In this document: positions 1-9,171 of the stretch, in pieces
Position numbering within the stretch: the first letter of the stretch is position 1
Layout of the letters: each line of letters starts with the position of its first letter
Source of the DNA: Deltaproteobacteria bacterium
Lineage (GTDB): Bacteria > Myxococcota_A > Polyangia > JAAYKL01
Length of the DNA stretch: 36,352 nucleotides
Direction: 5' to 3'
NCBI GenBank assembly: GCA_016937015.1
Contig: JAFGWT010000524.1
Coordinates: forward strand, 1-36,352
Program-made: the position numbers and the translations under genes
The notes under the pieces: generated by a model
What the model was told of the DNA's origin: nothing
The model's database searches: none
What the model saw: the letters and a program-made list of their open reading frames with translations, nothing else

Positions 1-40
1 AACCGGAACTCACAAATATGACCCGAGACTACGATGAATA

Positions 41-1612
41 TTGACGGATACGCTCAGAATGGCCCGCTTAAGCGATCACGCATGCAGCCAGGAAATGGTG
101 TCGCAGTACACTGGCCTGGCGACCCGCATTCAGTCTGCTGCCAGTTTCATAATGCCCCAAATTCTGTCTGTTCCAGTTAAAAAGCTGGACGAATTTATGA
201 CCTCAGAGTGTCTTTCGGATTACAGAATCACGCTGGAAAAAATTGTGCGCCAGAAAAAGCATATTCTGAGTCACAAAGAAGAACGCATTCTGGCCATGCA
301 GGGTGAAATTGCCGGAAGTGCTGGAGATATTTTTCGCAAGCTAAATGACACCGACTTTAAATTTGGACACGTGAAAGTGGATGGCGAGGACGTCGCACTC
401 ACCCAAAGCAGCTATAGTCTTTTTCTCGAATCGCCAAATCGCAAGGTGCGAAAATCCGCATTCAGCAAGCTGTTTGAGAAATATTGCGAATTCGAAAACA
501 CACTTGCGGAGACTTATAATGCCTCCGTGCTGCAGGATGTGTATCAGGCCAGAGTGCGCCATTTTTCATCGGCTCGAGAGCGGTCACTGTTTGCCGATGA
601 CGTTCCTGTGAGCGTATACGACAATCTTATAAACACAGTACGGGAACATCTTTCGATTAATCATCGATATCTCAGATTGCATAAAAAAATGCTGAAGCTC
701 AATTCGCTTCATTTTTACGACACATATGTCCCGCTCATTGATTCGGTGGACTGGAAATGCGAGTACGGCGACGCTGTCACTTTGATTGGCGAGGCCCTTG
801 CTCCCCTTGGTCCACAATATGTTCGAACCTTAAAGAAGGGGCTGACTTCTGACCGCTGGGTGGACCGATACGAGAACAGGGGCAAACGCAGCGGCGCGTT
901 TTCCGCAGGCGGATACGATGTGGCGCCATATATTCTAATGAACTACAAACCAGATTCACTACAAAGCGTATATACCCTGGCACACGAAGCCGGGCATTCC
1001 ATGCACACCTGGTACAGCGCCAAAAATCAGCATTTCGCAAATTATGATTATACCATTTTTGTGGCTGAGGTGGCATCCACATTCAACGAGCAACTGCTCA
1101 CAGACCACTTACTAAAGACCGCAAAAAATCGGCGCATGAAGGCGTACATTCTCGACAGGGAAATAAATCAGCTTCGGGCCACTGCCATTCGACAAACCAT
1201 GTTTGCGGAATTTGAAAAGGTCAGCCATGAAATTGTCGAAAGTGGAGACGCCTTAACGCTGGAGCGGCTGAAGAATGAGTACACTGCGCTGGTTAAAACT
1301 TACTTTGGTCCGGACTTCACATTCGATGACGCGCTGGCAATGGAGTGGTCCAGAATCCCCCATTTTTACAGCGCTTTTTATGTTTACAAATACGCCACTG
1401 GATTAACCGCCGCGACCGCCCTGAGTCAGAAAGTCCTCAATGGCAACGCCGACGACAGGGATGCATATCTCAACTTCCTCAAATCCGGTGCATCCGCCTT
1501 CCCGCTGGGACTGCTGAAAAAGGCCGGTGCAGATCTGACCACGCCAGCTCCGGTGGTTGCATTGATGCAGCGTTTTGAATCACTCGTCAATCAATTGGAA
1601 GAACTGTTCTGA
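41..1612 (+). CDS. pepF: M3 family oligoendopeptidase F-like metallopeptidase; N-terminus apparently disrupted or outside the window
   Basis: HEAGHSMHTW zinc motif and PepF-like blocks (SAASFIMPQILSVP, VYDNLINTVREHL, HFYDTYVPL). ORF opens with TTG directly after an in-frame TGA; homologous N-terminal ~80 aa missing in this frame. Confidence 0.88.
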   Translation: MTDTLRMARLSDHACSQEMVSQYTGLATRIQSAASFIMPQILSVPVKKLDEFMTSECLSDYRITLEKIVRQKKHILSHKEERILAMQGEIAGSAGDIFRKLNDTDFKFGHVKVDGEDVALTQSSYSLFLESPNRKVRKSAFSKLFEKYCEFENTLAETYNASVLQDVYQARVRHFSSARERSLFADDVPVSVYDNLINTVREHLSINHRYLRLHKKMLKLNSLHFYDTYVPLIDSVDWKCEYGDAVTLIGEALAPLGPQYVRTLKKGLTSDRWVDRYENRGKRSGAFSAGGYDVAPYILMNYKPDSLQSVYTLAHEAGHSMHTWYSAKNQHFANYDYTIFVAEVASTFNEQLLTDHLLKTAKNRRMKAYILDREINQLRATAIRQTMFAEFEKVSHEIVESGDALTLERLKNEYTALVKTYFGPDFTFDDALAMEWSRIPHFYSAFYVYKYATGLTAATALSQKVLNGNADDRDAYLNFLKSGASAFPLGLLKKAGADLTTPAPVVALMQRFESLVNQLEELF

Positions 1613-1630
1613 ATGTGAAGCGGGCCAAAA

Positions 1631-2554
1631 TCAGTTTACTTTGAACTTCGCATCGCCCTTTTCGAAGAAATCCACTATCTGGCTGGCGGCGGCGAGACCG
1701 GCGTTGATGTTGGCTTCCGCTGTCTGCGCGCCCATTTTTTTCGCGGTTACAAATACGCGGTCACCGGCTTTATCAGTGAGTTCGGCAAGGCAATCCGGTG
1801 TCAGGTCTGAACCGAAGAGCAAATCCGTGCGCTCGGTCATCGCTTTAATCAAACCATCTTCGTCGATTACTTCCTTACGGGCCGTGTTAATCAGCGCGGC
1901 GCCGGCCTTCATTTTGGACAACAGGTCATAGTTGATGGATTTTTTTGTCTGCGCAGTCGCCGGAATGTGAAGAGAAACATAATCGCAACTGCTGTAAAGT
2001 GCTTCAATGGAATCGACCGCTTCAACCCCGTCGGCCTCGATGGCGGATTTGTCCACAAACGGGTCAAAGGCTTTAACCGTCATTCCAAATCCTTTGGCGA
2101 TAACAGCAACGATTCTGCCAATATTGCCATATGCATGAATGCCTATGGTTTTGCCGCGCAGTTCGGTCCCGGCCTTTCCAGAATAATTTTTACGAGCGAG
2201 GTTGAGCATCATGCCAAATGCGAGCTCAGCCACCGCATTTGAGTTCTGCCCTGGGGTATTCATTACGGTAACGTCAGCTTTGGTCGCAGCTGCACAGTCG
2301 ACGTTGTCGTAACCGGCACCGGCCCGTACCACAATTTTGAGATTTTTACCGGCGGCGATCACTTCTTCGGTGACCATGTCGCTGCGGATAATCAGTGCAT
2401 CAACACCCTCCACGGCTTTGAGCAGATCAGCTTTGTCGGTATAGCTTTCGAGCAGCACAAGTGTATATCCGGCGTCATCCAGAATTTTCTTAATTCCGTC
2501 CACTGCGGCTTTCGCAAACGGCTTTTCGGTAGCAACCAATACTGTTTTTGACAT
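1631..2554 (-). CDS. D-isomer specific 2-hydroxyacid dehydrogenase (phosphoglycerate dehydrogenase-like, no ACT domain)
   Basis: VVRAGAGYDNVDCAAA, NTPGQNSNAVAELAFGMML, GKTIGIHAYGNIGR NAD-binding region; 307 aa; RBS-like AGGAGG upstream. Confidence 0.88.
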   Translation of the reverse strand: MSKTVLVATEKPFAKAAVDGIKKILDDAGYTLVLLESYTDKADLLKAVEGVDALIIRSDMVTEEVIAAGKNLKIVVRAGAGYDNVDCAAATKADVTVMNTPGQNSNAVAELAFGMMLNLARKNYSGKAGTELRGKTIGIHAYGNIGRIVAVIAKGFGMTVKAFDPFVDKSAIEADGVEAVDSIEALYSSCDYVSLHIPATAQTKKSINYDLLSKMKAGAALINTARKEVIDEDGLIKAMTERTDLLFGSDLTPDCLAELTDKAGDRVFVTAKKMGAQTAEANINAGLAAASQIVDFFEKGDAKFKVN

Positions 2555-2733
2555 AAATGCCTCCTGTACATTATTAATTTAAAGCGCAATGAACAATGCA
2601 GTCCGCATCCTCAACGCACCCGATTAAAAGACACGCATTTCATATGCCAAAGCGTGCACTTTGTCACCCGATAAACCCCGGCGTTGTGAAAAAAAATACA
2701 CAGCGCAGCAGACAAAGATAAATTGGCGAAGCG

Positions 2734-3363
2734 TTATTTTTCCCGTGGTTCCGGGTAAAACATATCGTGTAGCAAATTATCGATGAACGCCTTTACAAGA
2801 GCGCCCTGGTGTTCGATGGCACTACCCAAAGCGGTCTGAACCGCCAACCCCTCCATCATTGCCGCGCTCAGTTCAAAGGAATCTGCAAATTTCTCTTTAA
2901 ACTCAACTGGGATTGAAAAACCATCGCGTTTAGCGAGTTCGATACACAGCGTGCCAATCTTCATTTCAATCTCCGCTAGCAGTTCCGCTCGCTTGAGACT
3001 GAATCTCTGATCATTCAGAACCTCCGGCAGGAGGCGAATCCAGATGCGATCCTGCCGGCGCGCGCCTTCCTCAGGAAGTCTGTAACGGTTGAATAGCCTG
3101 AAAACAGTATCGGCCATGGGCAGTTGCCACTCAAGACACGCCTGAACATCAAACGAAAGAATGGCTTCGTATGATTCCGCAAAAATTCGCAATGCAATAT
3201 CGGATTTGTTGCCAAAAAAGCGATATATGCCCCCTTTGCTGAATCCCGTCCGCCGGACAACAGCTTCCATACTGAAATCCGCGTAGCCATTTTCGTCGAT
3301 TTCGGCCCGGGCCGCTTCGAGTATTTCAAATATCCATTCCTGTTTGCTTCTGTGTTTTGTCAT
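2734..3363 (-). CDS. TetR family transcriptional regulator
   Basis: N-terminal HTH: ILEAARAEIDENGYADFSMEAVVRRTGFSKGGIYRFFGNKSDIALRIF. Confidence 0.88.
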   Translation of the reverse strand: MTKHRSKQEWIFEILEAARAEIDENGYADFSMEAVVRRTGFSKGGIYRFFGNKSDIALRIFAESYEAILSFDVQACLEWQLPMADTVFRLFNRYRLPEEGARRQDRIWIRLLPEVLNDQRFSLKRAELLAEIEMKIGTLCIELAKRDGFSIPVEFKEKFADSFELSAAMMEGLAVQTALGSAIEHQGALVKAFIDNLLHDMFYPEPREK

Positions 3364-3546
3364 TTAGTCTGTCAGTTCCCGGTGGTCATGTCCCCTGTCA
3401 TATATACTGCTTGAGAAAATATACGTAAATATAAGCCTGGCGTTATTTATTTCCATGTTTATGCAGCACCAGGTATGCTGGCAGCAACAGCCTTGTCGCA
3501 AAGATAAAGTGTTTTGCTGCCCTTGAATACCGCAACTGGAGAGAAA

Positions 3547-4068
3547 ATGAAATCTGATGTCGATGCAAATGCCGATTGGCGGAAGGCAAAACGCTCATGG
3601 AATATGAGCCGTATTCGCGGCAAAGATACGAAGCCTGAGCTGATGGTGCGCTCTATTCTGCATCGCATGGGATATCGGTTTCGACTCAATCGAAAGGATT
3701 TGCCCGGAAAGCCCGATATCGTTTTTCCGGCATACAAAACCGTTCTGTTTGTTCATGGCTGTTACTGGCACAGACACAAATCGTGCAAAAATGCAACCAC
3801 ACCCGCTAATAACCGGGAATTCTGGATAAGGAAATTTGCGGATACTGTTCAACGCGATATGCGCAACCAGCAGGATTTGAGAAAAATGGGATGGATCGTT
3901 GCTGTTATTTGGGAGTGCCATATTCGCAGAGATCCTGTTTTGGCTGTCACCAACGCACTTATCGATGCAGGCATGCTCACAGACGATACCCCTTATCCGA
4001 CGGAACTCTCCATCGAGCAATTGCGTACGGTGGTTAGAGAACGCTTTAACGTGGGATGGAAGCGGTAG
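3547..4068 (+). CDS. vsr: Very short patch repair (Vsr) endonuclease
   Basis: NMSRIRGKDTKPELMVRSILHRMGYRFRLNRKDLPGKPDIVFPAYKTVLFVHGCYWHRHKSC ... VIWECHIRR; matches Vsr catalytic and Zn-ligand pattern. ATG at 3547 preferred over ORF-track start 3514. Confidence 0.92.
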   Translation: MKSDVDANADWRKAKRSWNMSRIRGKDTKPELMVRSILHRMGYRFRLNRKDLPGKPDIVFPAYKTVLFVHGCYWHRHKSCKNATTPANNREFWIRKFADTVQRDMRNQQDLRKMGWIVAVIWECHIRRDPVLAVTNALIDAGMLTDDTPYPTELSIEQLRTVVRERFNVGWKR

Positions 4069-4092
4069 CCAGCGCTGATGCCCTGGAAGCCA

Positions 4093-5445
4093 CTACTCAA
4101 GGATGATTATGACCTCACAGGGGAAGTCTGCTTCAAGATGATGAGAGCCCAGCTGAATGTCGGTACATGCGCCGCCAAGCAATTCAATCTCTGAAGGGCT
4201 CTTCATGCGCCAGCCGTAATCGTCGTTGTTGAGTTCGAGCAGTTGGCCATCCAGCGCCACGGTTCCCTCGGTCTCATCTCCAGGAGCGATTCCCTTGCCA
4301 TCCAGCTCGTATACACAGCTTTGTGATTCCACAGTGATAATTTCGGTAATGGCGTCGACCAGACTGCTTTCAGTCAATCCCTGATGAAACACAGCTTTTT
4401 CGCTGCCATCAGCGGAAAGCCCAACGCCGACATTGGCGACTTTTTGCAGATAGGTGGCGGCGGCAGCATCTTCAGCGTCAACCATCCCAACAACAAACGT
4501 TGAGATACCTGCGGAATAGGCAGCTTCCACCGACGCGATGGTGGCAGCCTGAGCAGCGGGATCGTCATTCACCGCCAGATTGTCACACGTTTGCGGATCC
4601 CCATCTGTGGCCAGCAGCATCACTTTTTTACTCGGACCATCCATGGCGTTTAGTATCGCGGTTGCTTCTTCCACACCAGCCGGTACTGGTGACGCGCCTT
4701 TATACGTCTCGTCATCCGCCTTAAAAATTTCGGCGATATCGTCACCACTTTCCAGTTCGGGTGCAACAGTCTGCAGCAAGGGGCAGGTTTCGGGCTGGTT
4801 GCGTTTGGCGGTAAACAATACAATCCCAAACTTAACCGACCTTTCCAGCGACCAGACCAGACCATCTTCCGGATGGGTGGCCGTTCCCATCAGGGTCTTC
4901 ACCATCACGCTCCATCGCGTATCCGTATCGCCCATCTGCAAATCCATCGACGCGGAATGGTCGACCACCAGCATGATAGTCACGGGTTGACGATTTAAGG
5001 TTAAATCAAGGTTCGTACAGCTATCTGTTTCATTTGGTTCCGTGGTATCGGAATCTTTGCTTTGGCTCGACGTGTCTTTAGGCTTTTCTCCGGTGTCCTT
5101 ATTTCCAGTGTCCACAGGATCCGCATCGCTGTCACTGTCCGTGTCGGTATCCGTGTCGGTATCCGTGTCGGTATCCGCATCAGTATCCGTATCGGTATCT
5201 GCATCAGTATCCGTATCGGTATAAGTGTCGCCGTCCGTGTCCTTATCGGTGTCCGAATCGGTATCAGAATCCGTATCCTTATCGGTGTCCGTATCCGTGT
5301 CCGTATCCGTATCGGTATCACTTTCAGCAGCCTGCTTTTTGGATGGGTCTTCCGAGCAGCTCTGGAGACCGCCAAAGGTTGCAATTAAAATCAGAGCCAA
5401 CGTAAGAACGATAGTACTTAAAAGTGTCATCGGTTTTTCAGTCAT
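4093..5445 (-). CDS. VWA-domain lipoprotein with (D-T/S)n tether
   Basis: Signal peptide plus lipobox (GGLQSC-SED), Asp-rich repeat tether, then VWA MIDAS-like VVDHSASMD and [14 protein letters not shown] at 5445 overlaps the GH9 stop (ATGA). Confidence 0.85.
   Translation of the reverse strand: MTEKPMTLLSTIVLTLALILIATFGGLQSCSEDPSKKQAAESDTDTDTDTDTDTDKDTDSDTDSDTDKDTDGDTYTDTDTDADTDTDTDADTDTDTDTDTDTDSDSDADPVDTGNKDTGEKPKDTSSQSKDSDTTEPNETDSCTNLDLTLNRQPVTIMLVVDHSASMDLQMGDTDTRWSVMVKTLMGTATHPEDGLVWSLERSVKFGIVLFTAKRNQPETCPLLQTVAPELESGDDIAEIFKADDETYKGASPVPAGVEEATAILNAMDGPSKKVMLLATDGDPQTCDNLAVNDDPAAQAATIASVEAAYSAGISTFVVGMVDAEDAAAATYLQKVANVGVGLSADGSEKAVFHQGLTESSLVDAITEIITVESQSCVYELDGKGIAPGDETEGTVALDGQLLELNNDDYGWRMKSPSEIELLGGACTDIQLGSHHLEADFPCEVIIILE
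5119..5321 (-). repeat. Hexanucleotide-type repeat coding for (D-T/S/A)n tether of VWA lipoprotein
   Basis: Tandem GAY-ACN/TCN/GCN codon pairs encoding SDTDTDTD...SDSDAD. Confidence 0.95.
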
Positions 5446-8024
5446 GGTTCCACTCCCCAAATCAACTCACCGTCGCTGTACATGGTGACGTTTTCAGTTA
5501 CAACATGCAGAGAATCTTTTCCTTCTTCAAGCCCCTGAGCACTGTAGTCATTGCTGCCGTCCATATAATAGCTGGCGTTATCCGAACCAATTCTTGCCGC
5601 CTGCAGCTGGAATTCCAGCGGAATGGAACCATAGAATTTACAACCGGTAAACGCGAATTCATAGTAGTACAGGTGGTTGGCCTCATCGTAGGGTACCGGT
5701 CCTGTAACGATAGTGGGTTTGCCATCACCGGAATTGAGCATACCGTTATCGACGCTGCGGCCATCGTAGGTCAGCTGAAGTCGAATATCATCGAGGGTTT
5801 GCCCCGCCTCAATAAATTCGCTGAAATCAACGTAGTATCGGATGGACAGATTGGGATTCAAATGCGGCGGATGCACTGTTTCATTGTGCACAATCAATTT
5901 AGGCTCAGTAATCATGTCGTCATTTTGTCCCAGTCGACCTTCCACCCAGTATTCCAACTGTTCCGGTTCCAGCGGCGGGAAGTTCTCCAGTGGCGCTTCG
6001 CCGACACCTTTATCGTCCATGGCAAAATTCGCATACAACCCGGCCATCGCGGCCACCAGTGATGCAGCGTAGTCGATACATACCTCGGTGTACGCGTATT
6101 CCCAGATGTCATCCTTGTACGAGTCATCACCATCTGGGCCGCCAAGCAAAGCGCCCCAGGCCACGTGACTGGGCGTCGGTGGAATCCTAAGACTGTTGTC
6201 CTTGGTGGAGCCATGGGCCGCTCGATTATGAATATGCGTATGCCATTCATCCCCAAAGCCGACAATGTAGGATTTTCCTGTCGGATTATCGCCCCAGATA
6301 TACCTGATTTGAGTATCAGCCCAGGCGGCGTATGCCGGATTGTCAACATATTTGCCCCATGTCATGGCAGTCATTTGTGCTGCAACATTATAACGTAAGG
6401 AGCCCCAGCCAGACAGGAAGCTGAGACCGCCGGGGGTCACGCCACGATCACCATCGAGCCCGGCCCAAAGGTTAACATGATCAACTGCAATTTTGGTCCA
6501 TTTTTCGTCTCCGGTGACCTGTGCGAGTTTCAGGAACATGCCGCTCCATACCGTGTTCCAGCAGTGCGCCCAGGCATTGTACCAGCCATCCTCGGTGGAT
6601 TCCATAATTCGCCCCAGGTAGCCGGTATACTGATCGCCTTCAACGTGGGTGATGTGATCCACATACTTGTCGTCTCCCGTTGCGATGGCCAGCCATATCG
6701 CAGCCCACGCCAGGTCATCATCGTCATACTCTGAGGTGTAGTATCCGCCAGTATCAGCAACGAGATCCTTATCCGGATTTCGAACGCCCTCCCCTTCACC
6801 GTCCGCGAGGTCTTCGCTGATGTCGTTGCCGGAATACTTTCTGGCAAATTCGTACAGTGCGGTCCCATAATCGAGACACTTGTCCGCGTACTTCTCATCC
6901 AGCGGACGGAATACCATCGATGCCAGGGTCAGGGCCGCCGAAGCTGCCGATGTAACGTCTGATGCAGGATTTTCCTCTGTTGCAAAAAATGCGGGTCTGG
7001 GAAAGTCTTCCGCTTTCTGAAGTTCCGGTGGGCCCCAGAATGTATGATCTATGGACCCATTGCCCACCTGATGGCAAAATGCGATAACGCGACCATCCTC
7101 CTCGCGGAAAGTGCTTCTTAAAAAGTAATTGGTGAAACGCTTTAAAATATCGAGAGCATGAGGTGCCTGCCCGGAGGCAATGAACGCATCAGTCCATTCA
7201 TAAATCGCCCAGGCGAGCATGGATGCGGAATATGCCTGGGGCAAACCAAATTTAACGTGATCGCCGCAATCGTGAAATCCACCGCCCACATTGATGGTAC
7301 CAATGCCATCGGGGTCAAATATGTGAATGTACTTGTTGATATATTCTTCAGACATGTCAGTACAGTTACTCTCGCGGGGGACTTTGCCATTGCAAAATAG
7401 CGGCACCGCGTAGTCTGTGACTTCGGAATTGCCACGCCATTGCAGGCGGCCACCGGTAACACCAATGCCAGACATATTTACATCGAAAAAATAAAGGGAT
7501 TTCTGGAAAGATTCAGCATAGGGTCCTGGATCATTGTATTCTTCAGGAGGCGCATATGGCCCCCATATCTTCTCCATGATCTCTTCCTGGGTTGGCCCGT
7601 CGCTATCGCTGTCTGCGTCTCCGTCGCTGTCGCTGTCGGCATCTGAATCTGAATCGCTATCAGTGTCTCCATCGGCATCGCTGTCCGCATCGGAATCGGC
7701 GTCAACATCTGAGTCGGCATCGCTGTCTGCGTCGCCATCGCCATCCGAATCTCCGTCGGAATCCCCATCAGAGTCGCTATCGGCATCGCTGTCTGCATCA
7801 GAATCAGAGTCAATATCTGTGTCTGAATCGCTGTCTCCCCCTGGGCTGGAGTCCGAACCGTCCGGACCGATGTCGGATGAATCCGGGTTTGGGTCACTAC
7901 TGGTATCCGTCGGATTGTTTGAGTCCTTTGAGGAATCAACTTTGTTTCCGGGACTGTTTTCAGAACATGACATGAGCACTGCACTCAGCAGTAGAAATGC
8001 GGTAAGGTATCGTAAAAGCAACAT
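5442..8024 (-). CDS. Glycoside hydrolase family 9 (endoglucanase-like) lipoprotein with Asp-rich tether and C-terminal CBM3-like module
   Basis: [30 protein letters not shown] and [29 protein letters not shown] typical of GH9; C-terminal [12 protein letters not shown]...[12 protein letters not shown]3-like. Start [20 protein letters not shown] at 8024 has a GGGAGGG RBS; ORF-track start 8174 is probably too long. Confidence 0.88.
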   Translation of the reverse strand: MLLLRYLTAFLLLSAVLMSCSENSPGNKVDSSKDSNNPTDTSSDPNPDSSDIGPDGSDSSPGGDSDSDTDIDSDSDADSDADSDSDGDSDGDSDGDGDADSDADSDVDADSDADSDADGDTDSDSDSDADSDSDGDADSDSDGPTQEEIMEKIWGPYAPPEEYNDPGPYAESFQKSLYFFDVNMSGIGVTGGRLQWRGNSEVTDYAVPLFCNGKVPRESNCTDMSEEYINKYIHIFDPDGIGTINVGGGFHDCGDHVKFGLPQAYSASMLAWAIYEWTDAFIASGQAPHALDILKRFTNYFLRSTFREEDGRVIAFCHQVGNGSIDHTFWGPPELQKAEDFPRPAFFATEENPASDVTSAASAALTLASMVFRPLDEKYADKCLDYGTALYEFARKYSGNDISEDLADGEGEGVRNPDKDLVADTGGYYTSEYDDDDLAWAAIWLAIATGDDKYVDHITHVEGDQYTGYLGRIMESTEDGWYNAWAHCWNTVWSGMFLKLAQVTGDEKWTKIAVDHVNLWAGLDGDRGVTPGGLSFLSGWGSLRYNVAAQMTAMTWGKYVDNPAYAAWADTQIRYIWGDNPTGKSYIVGFGDEWHTHIHNRAAHGSTKDNSLRIPPTPSHVAWGALLGGPDGDDSYKDDIWEYAYTEVCIDYAASLVAAMAGLYANFAMDDKGVGEAPLENFPPLEPEQLEYWVEGRLGQNDDMITEPKLIVHNETVHPPHLNPNLSIRYYVDFSEFIEAGQTLDDIRLQLTYDGRSVDNGMLNSGDGKPTIVTGPVPYDEANHLYYYEFAFTGCKFYGSIPLEFQLQAARIGSDNASYYMDGSNDYSAQGLEEGKDSLHVVTENVTMYSDGELIWGVEP
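7599..7835 (-). repeat. Hexanucleotide-type repeat coding for (D-S/A/G)n tether of GH9 lipoprotein
   Basis: Encodes [17 protein letters not shown]...DSDSDG. Confidence 0.95.
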
Positions 8025-8289
8025 TTCTAACCCTCCCTGTGTTGGGTATGGGAATTGGTGCAAGCCACCAATTAAGTTTCTAACCAATAGTATCATTAGA
8101 TCAAATTTACAGGTGACACTTTTATTATTTGTTACATCACGCAGATAAAATACGAAAATAACTGCAGCCTTCATGTAATTTTTTTTTCAGACTACAGGAT
8201 TCAGTTCGGGGCCGATTGAGAAAACCATTCGAACAAAGACAATAAATCTCATATTATTGGCATGTTACAGGATGACAGGAGCAATCGCT

Positions 8290-9003
8290 TCATTGTAATC
8301 GGTTGACAATATCGTACCCCGCTCTGACAGACCGCAAGTAATAGCGGGCCACCAAAATATCACGTTCCGGTTCACTTAAATCGCCGCCGCCGTGTTGGCG
8401 AAGCATGGCGATGGTGATGCCGGCCGCAACCGATACGTTGAAACTTTCGACAAAGCCAAACATTGGAATCCTGAACGCGCCATCGGCACCCGCGCGCATC
8501 TGAGCCGAGATACCTTCGGCCTCGTTCCCAAAAACAAGAACAAGCGGTGTAGTAATATCAACATTGGCCACAGCCACCGCGCCATCCATCGCCGCAACAA
8601 ACACCCGCATTTGCTGATCGCGCATTTTCTCAAGAAACGATGAGGTATCGGCATATACGTGGACATCAACCCATTTATGTGCACCCTGAGTTACAGCCGC
8701 CGAGGACTTAAAGCGGGTGGCGCCTTCTATAATATGAATATTTTGAATTCCAAACGCATCCGCAGAACGGATAATCGCCGCAGTGTTGTGAGGGTCATGC
8801 ACACCTTCTATCGCCACATGCAGCATTTGGGTTCGATTGGCCACCACATTGTCAATCGTTGCACGCCGCTCATCGGTCATCATTTTTCCAAGGATTTCAC
8901 AGACACGCCGGGGATCTTTCCGAGCAAGCAGTTGCTCTTTTTCCGATTGCCGGGTGGGTGTGAACACGTCAGAGCTGATTTTTCGCCTGTATTTCACTGT
9001 CAT
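8290..9003 (-). CDS. SpoU/TrmH family RNA 2'-O-methyltransferase
   Basis: EGVHDPHNTAAIIRSADAFGIQNIHII, LVFGNEAEGIS, IPMFGFVESFNVSVAAGI (SPOUT motifs 1-3). Confidence 0.92.
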   Translation of the reverse strand: MTVKYRRKISSDVFTPTRQSEKEQLLARKDPRRVCEILGKMMTDERRATIDNVVANRTQMLHVAIEGVHDPHNTAAIIRSADAFGIQNIHIIEGATRFKSSAAVTQGAHKWVDVHVYADTSSFLEKMRDQQMRVFVAAMDGAVAVANVDITTPLVLVFGNEAEGISAQMRAGADGAFRIPMFGFVESFNVSVAAGITIAMLRQHGGGDLSEPERDILVARYYLRSVRAGYDIVNRLQ

Positions 9004-9171
9004 GGGCGAGAGATTACTCAGCAGAAAAAAAAAATCCAGCGTTAAACGTCCCGATTGGTGCCCCTGATTTAAACAGCATACAGCGCTTGCAGAATGAGAC
9101 TCATGATATTTCGAGCATTTAAAAAGATTTGAAATTGAAGTTGGTTTTTACCGGGGCAATGGAGGGAGGCA

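Noticed and set aside
5042-5224. ORFs opposite the Asp repeats ([19 protein letters not shown] types) at 5001-5488, 7478-8148 and 13143-13655
   Set aside because: Frame-by-frame readings of the same hexanucleotide repeats; no RBS or independent coding signal. The sense frames carry signal peptides and known domains.
5424-6062. 212-aa + strand ORF opposite the GH9 gene
   Set aside because: Antisense shadow of GH9/CBM3 coding sequence.
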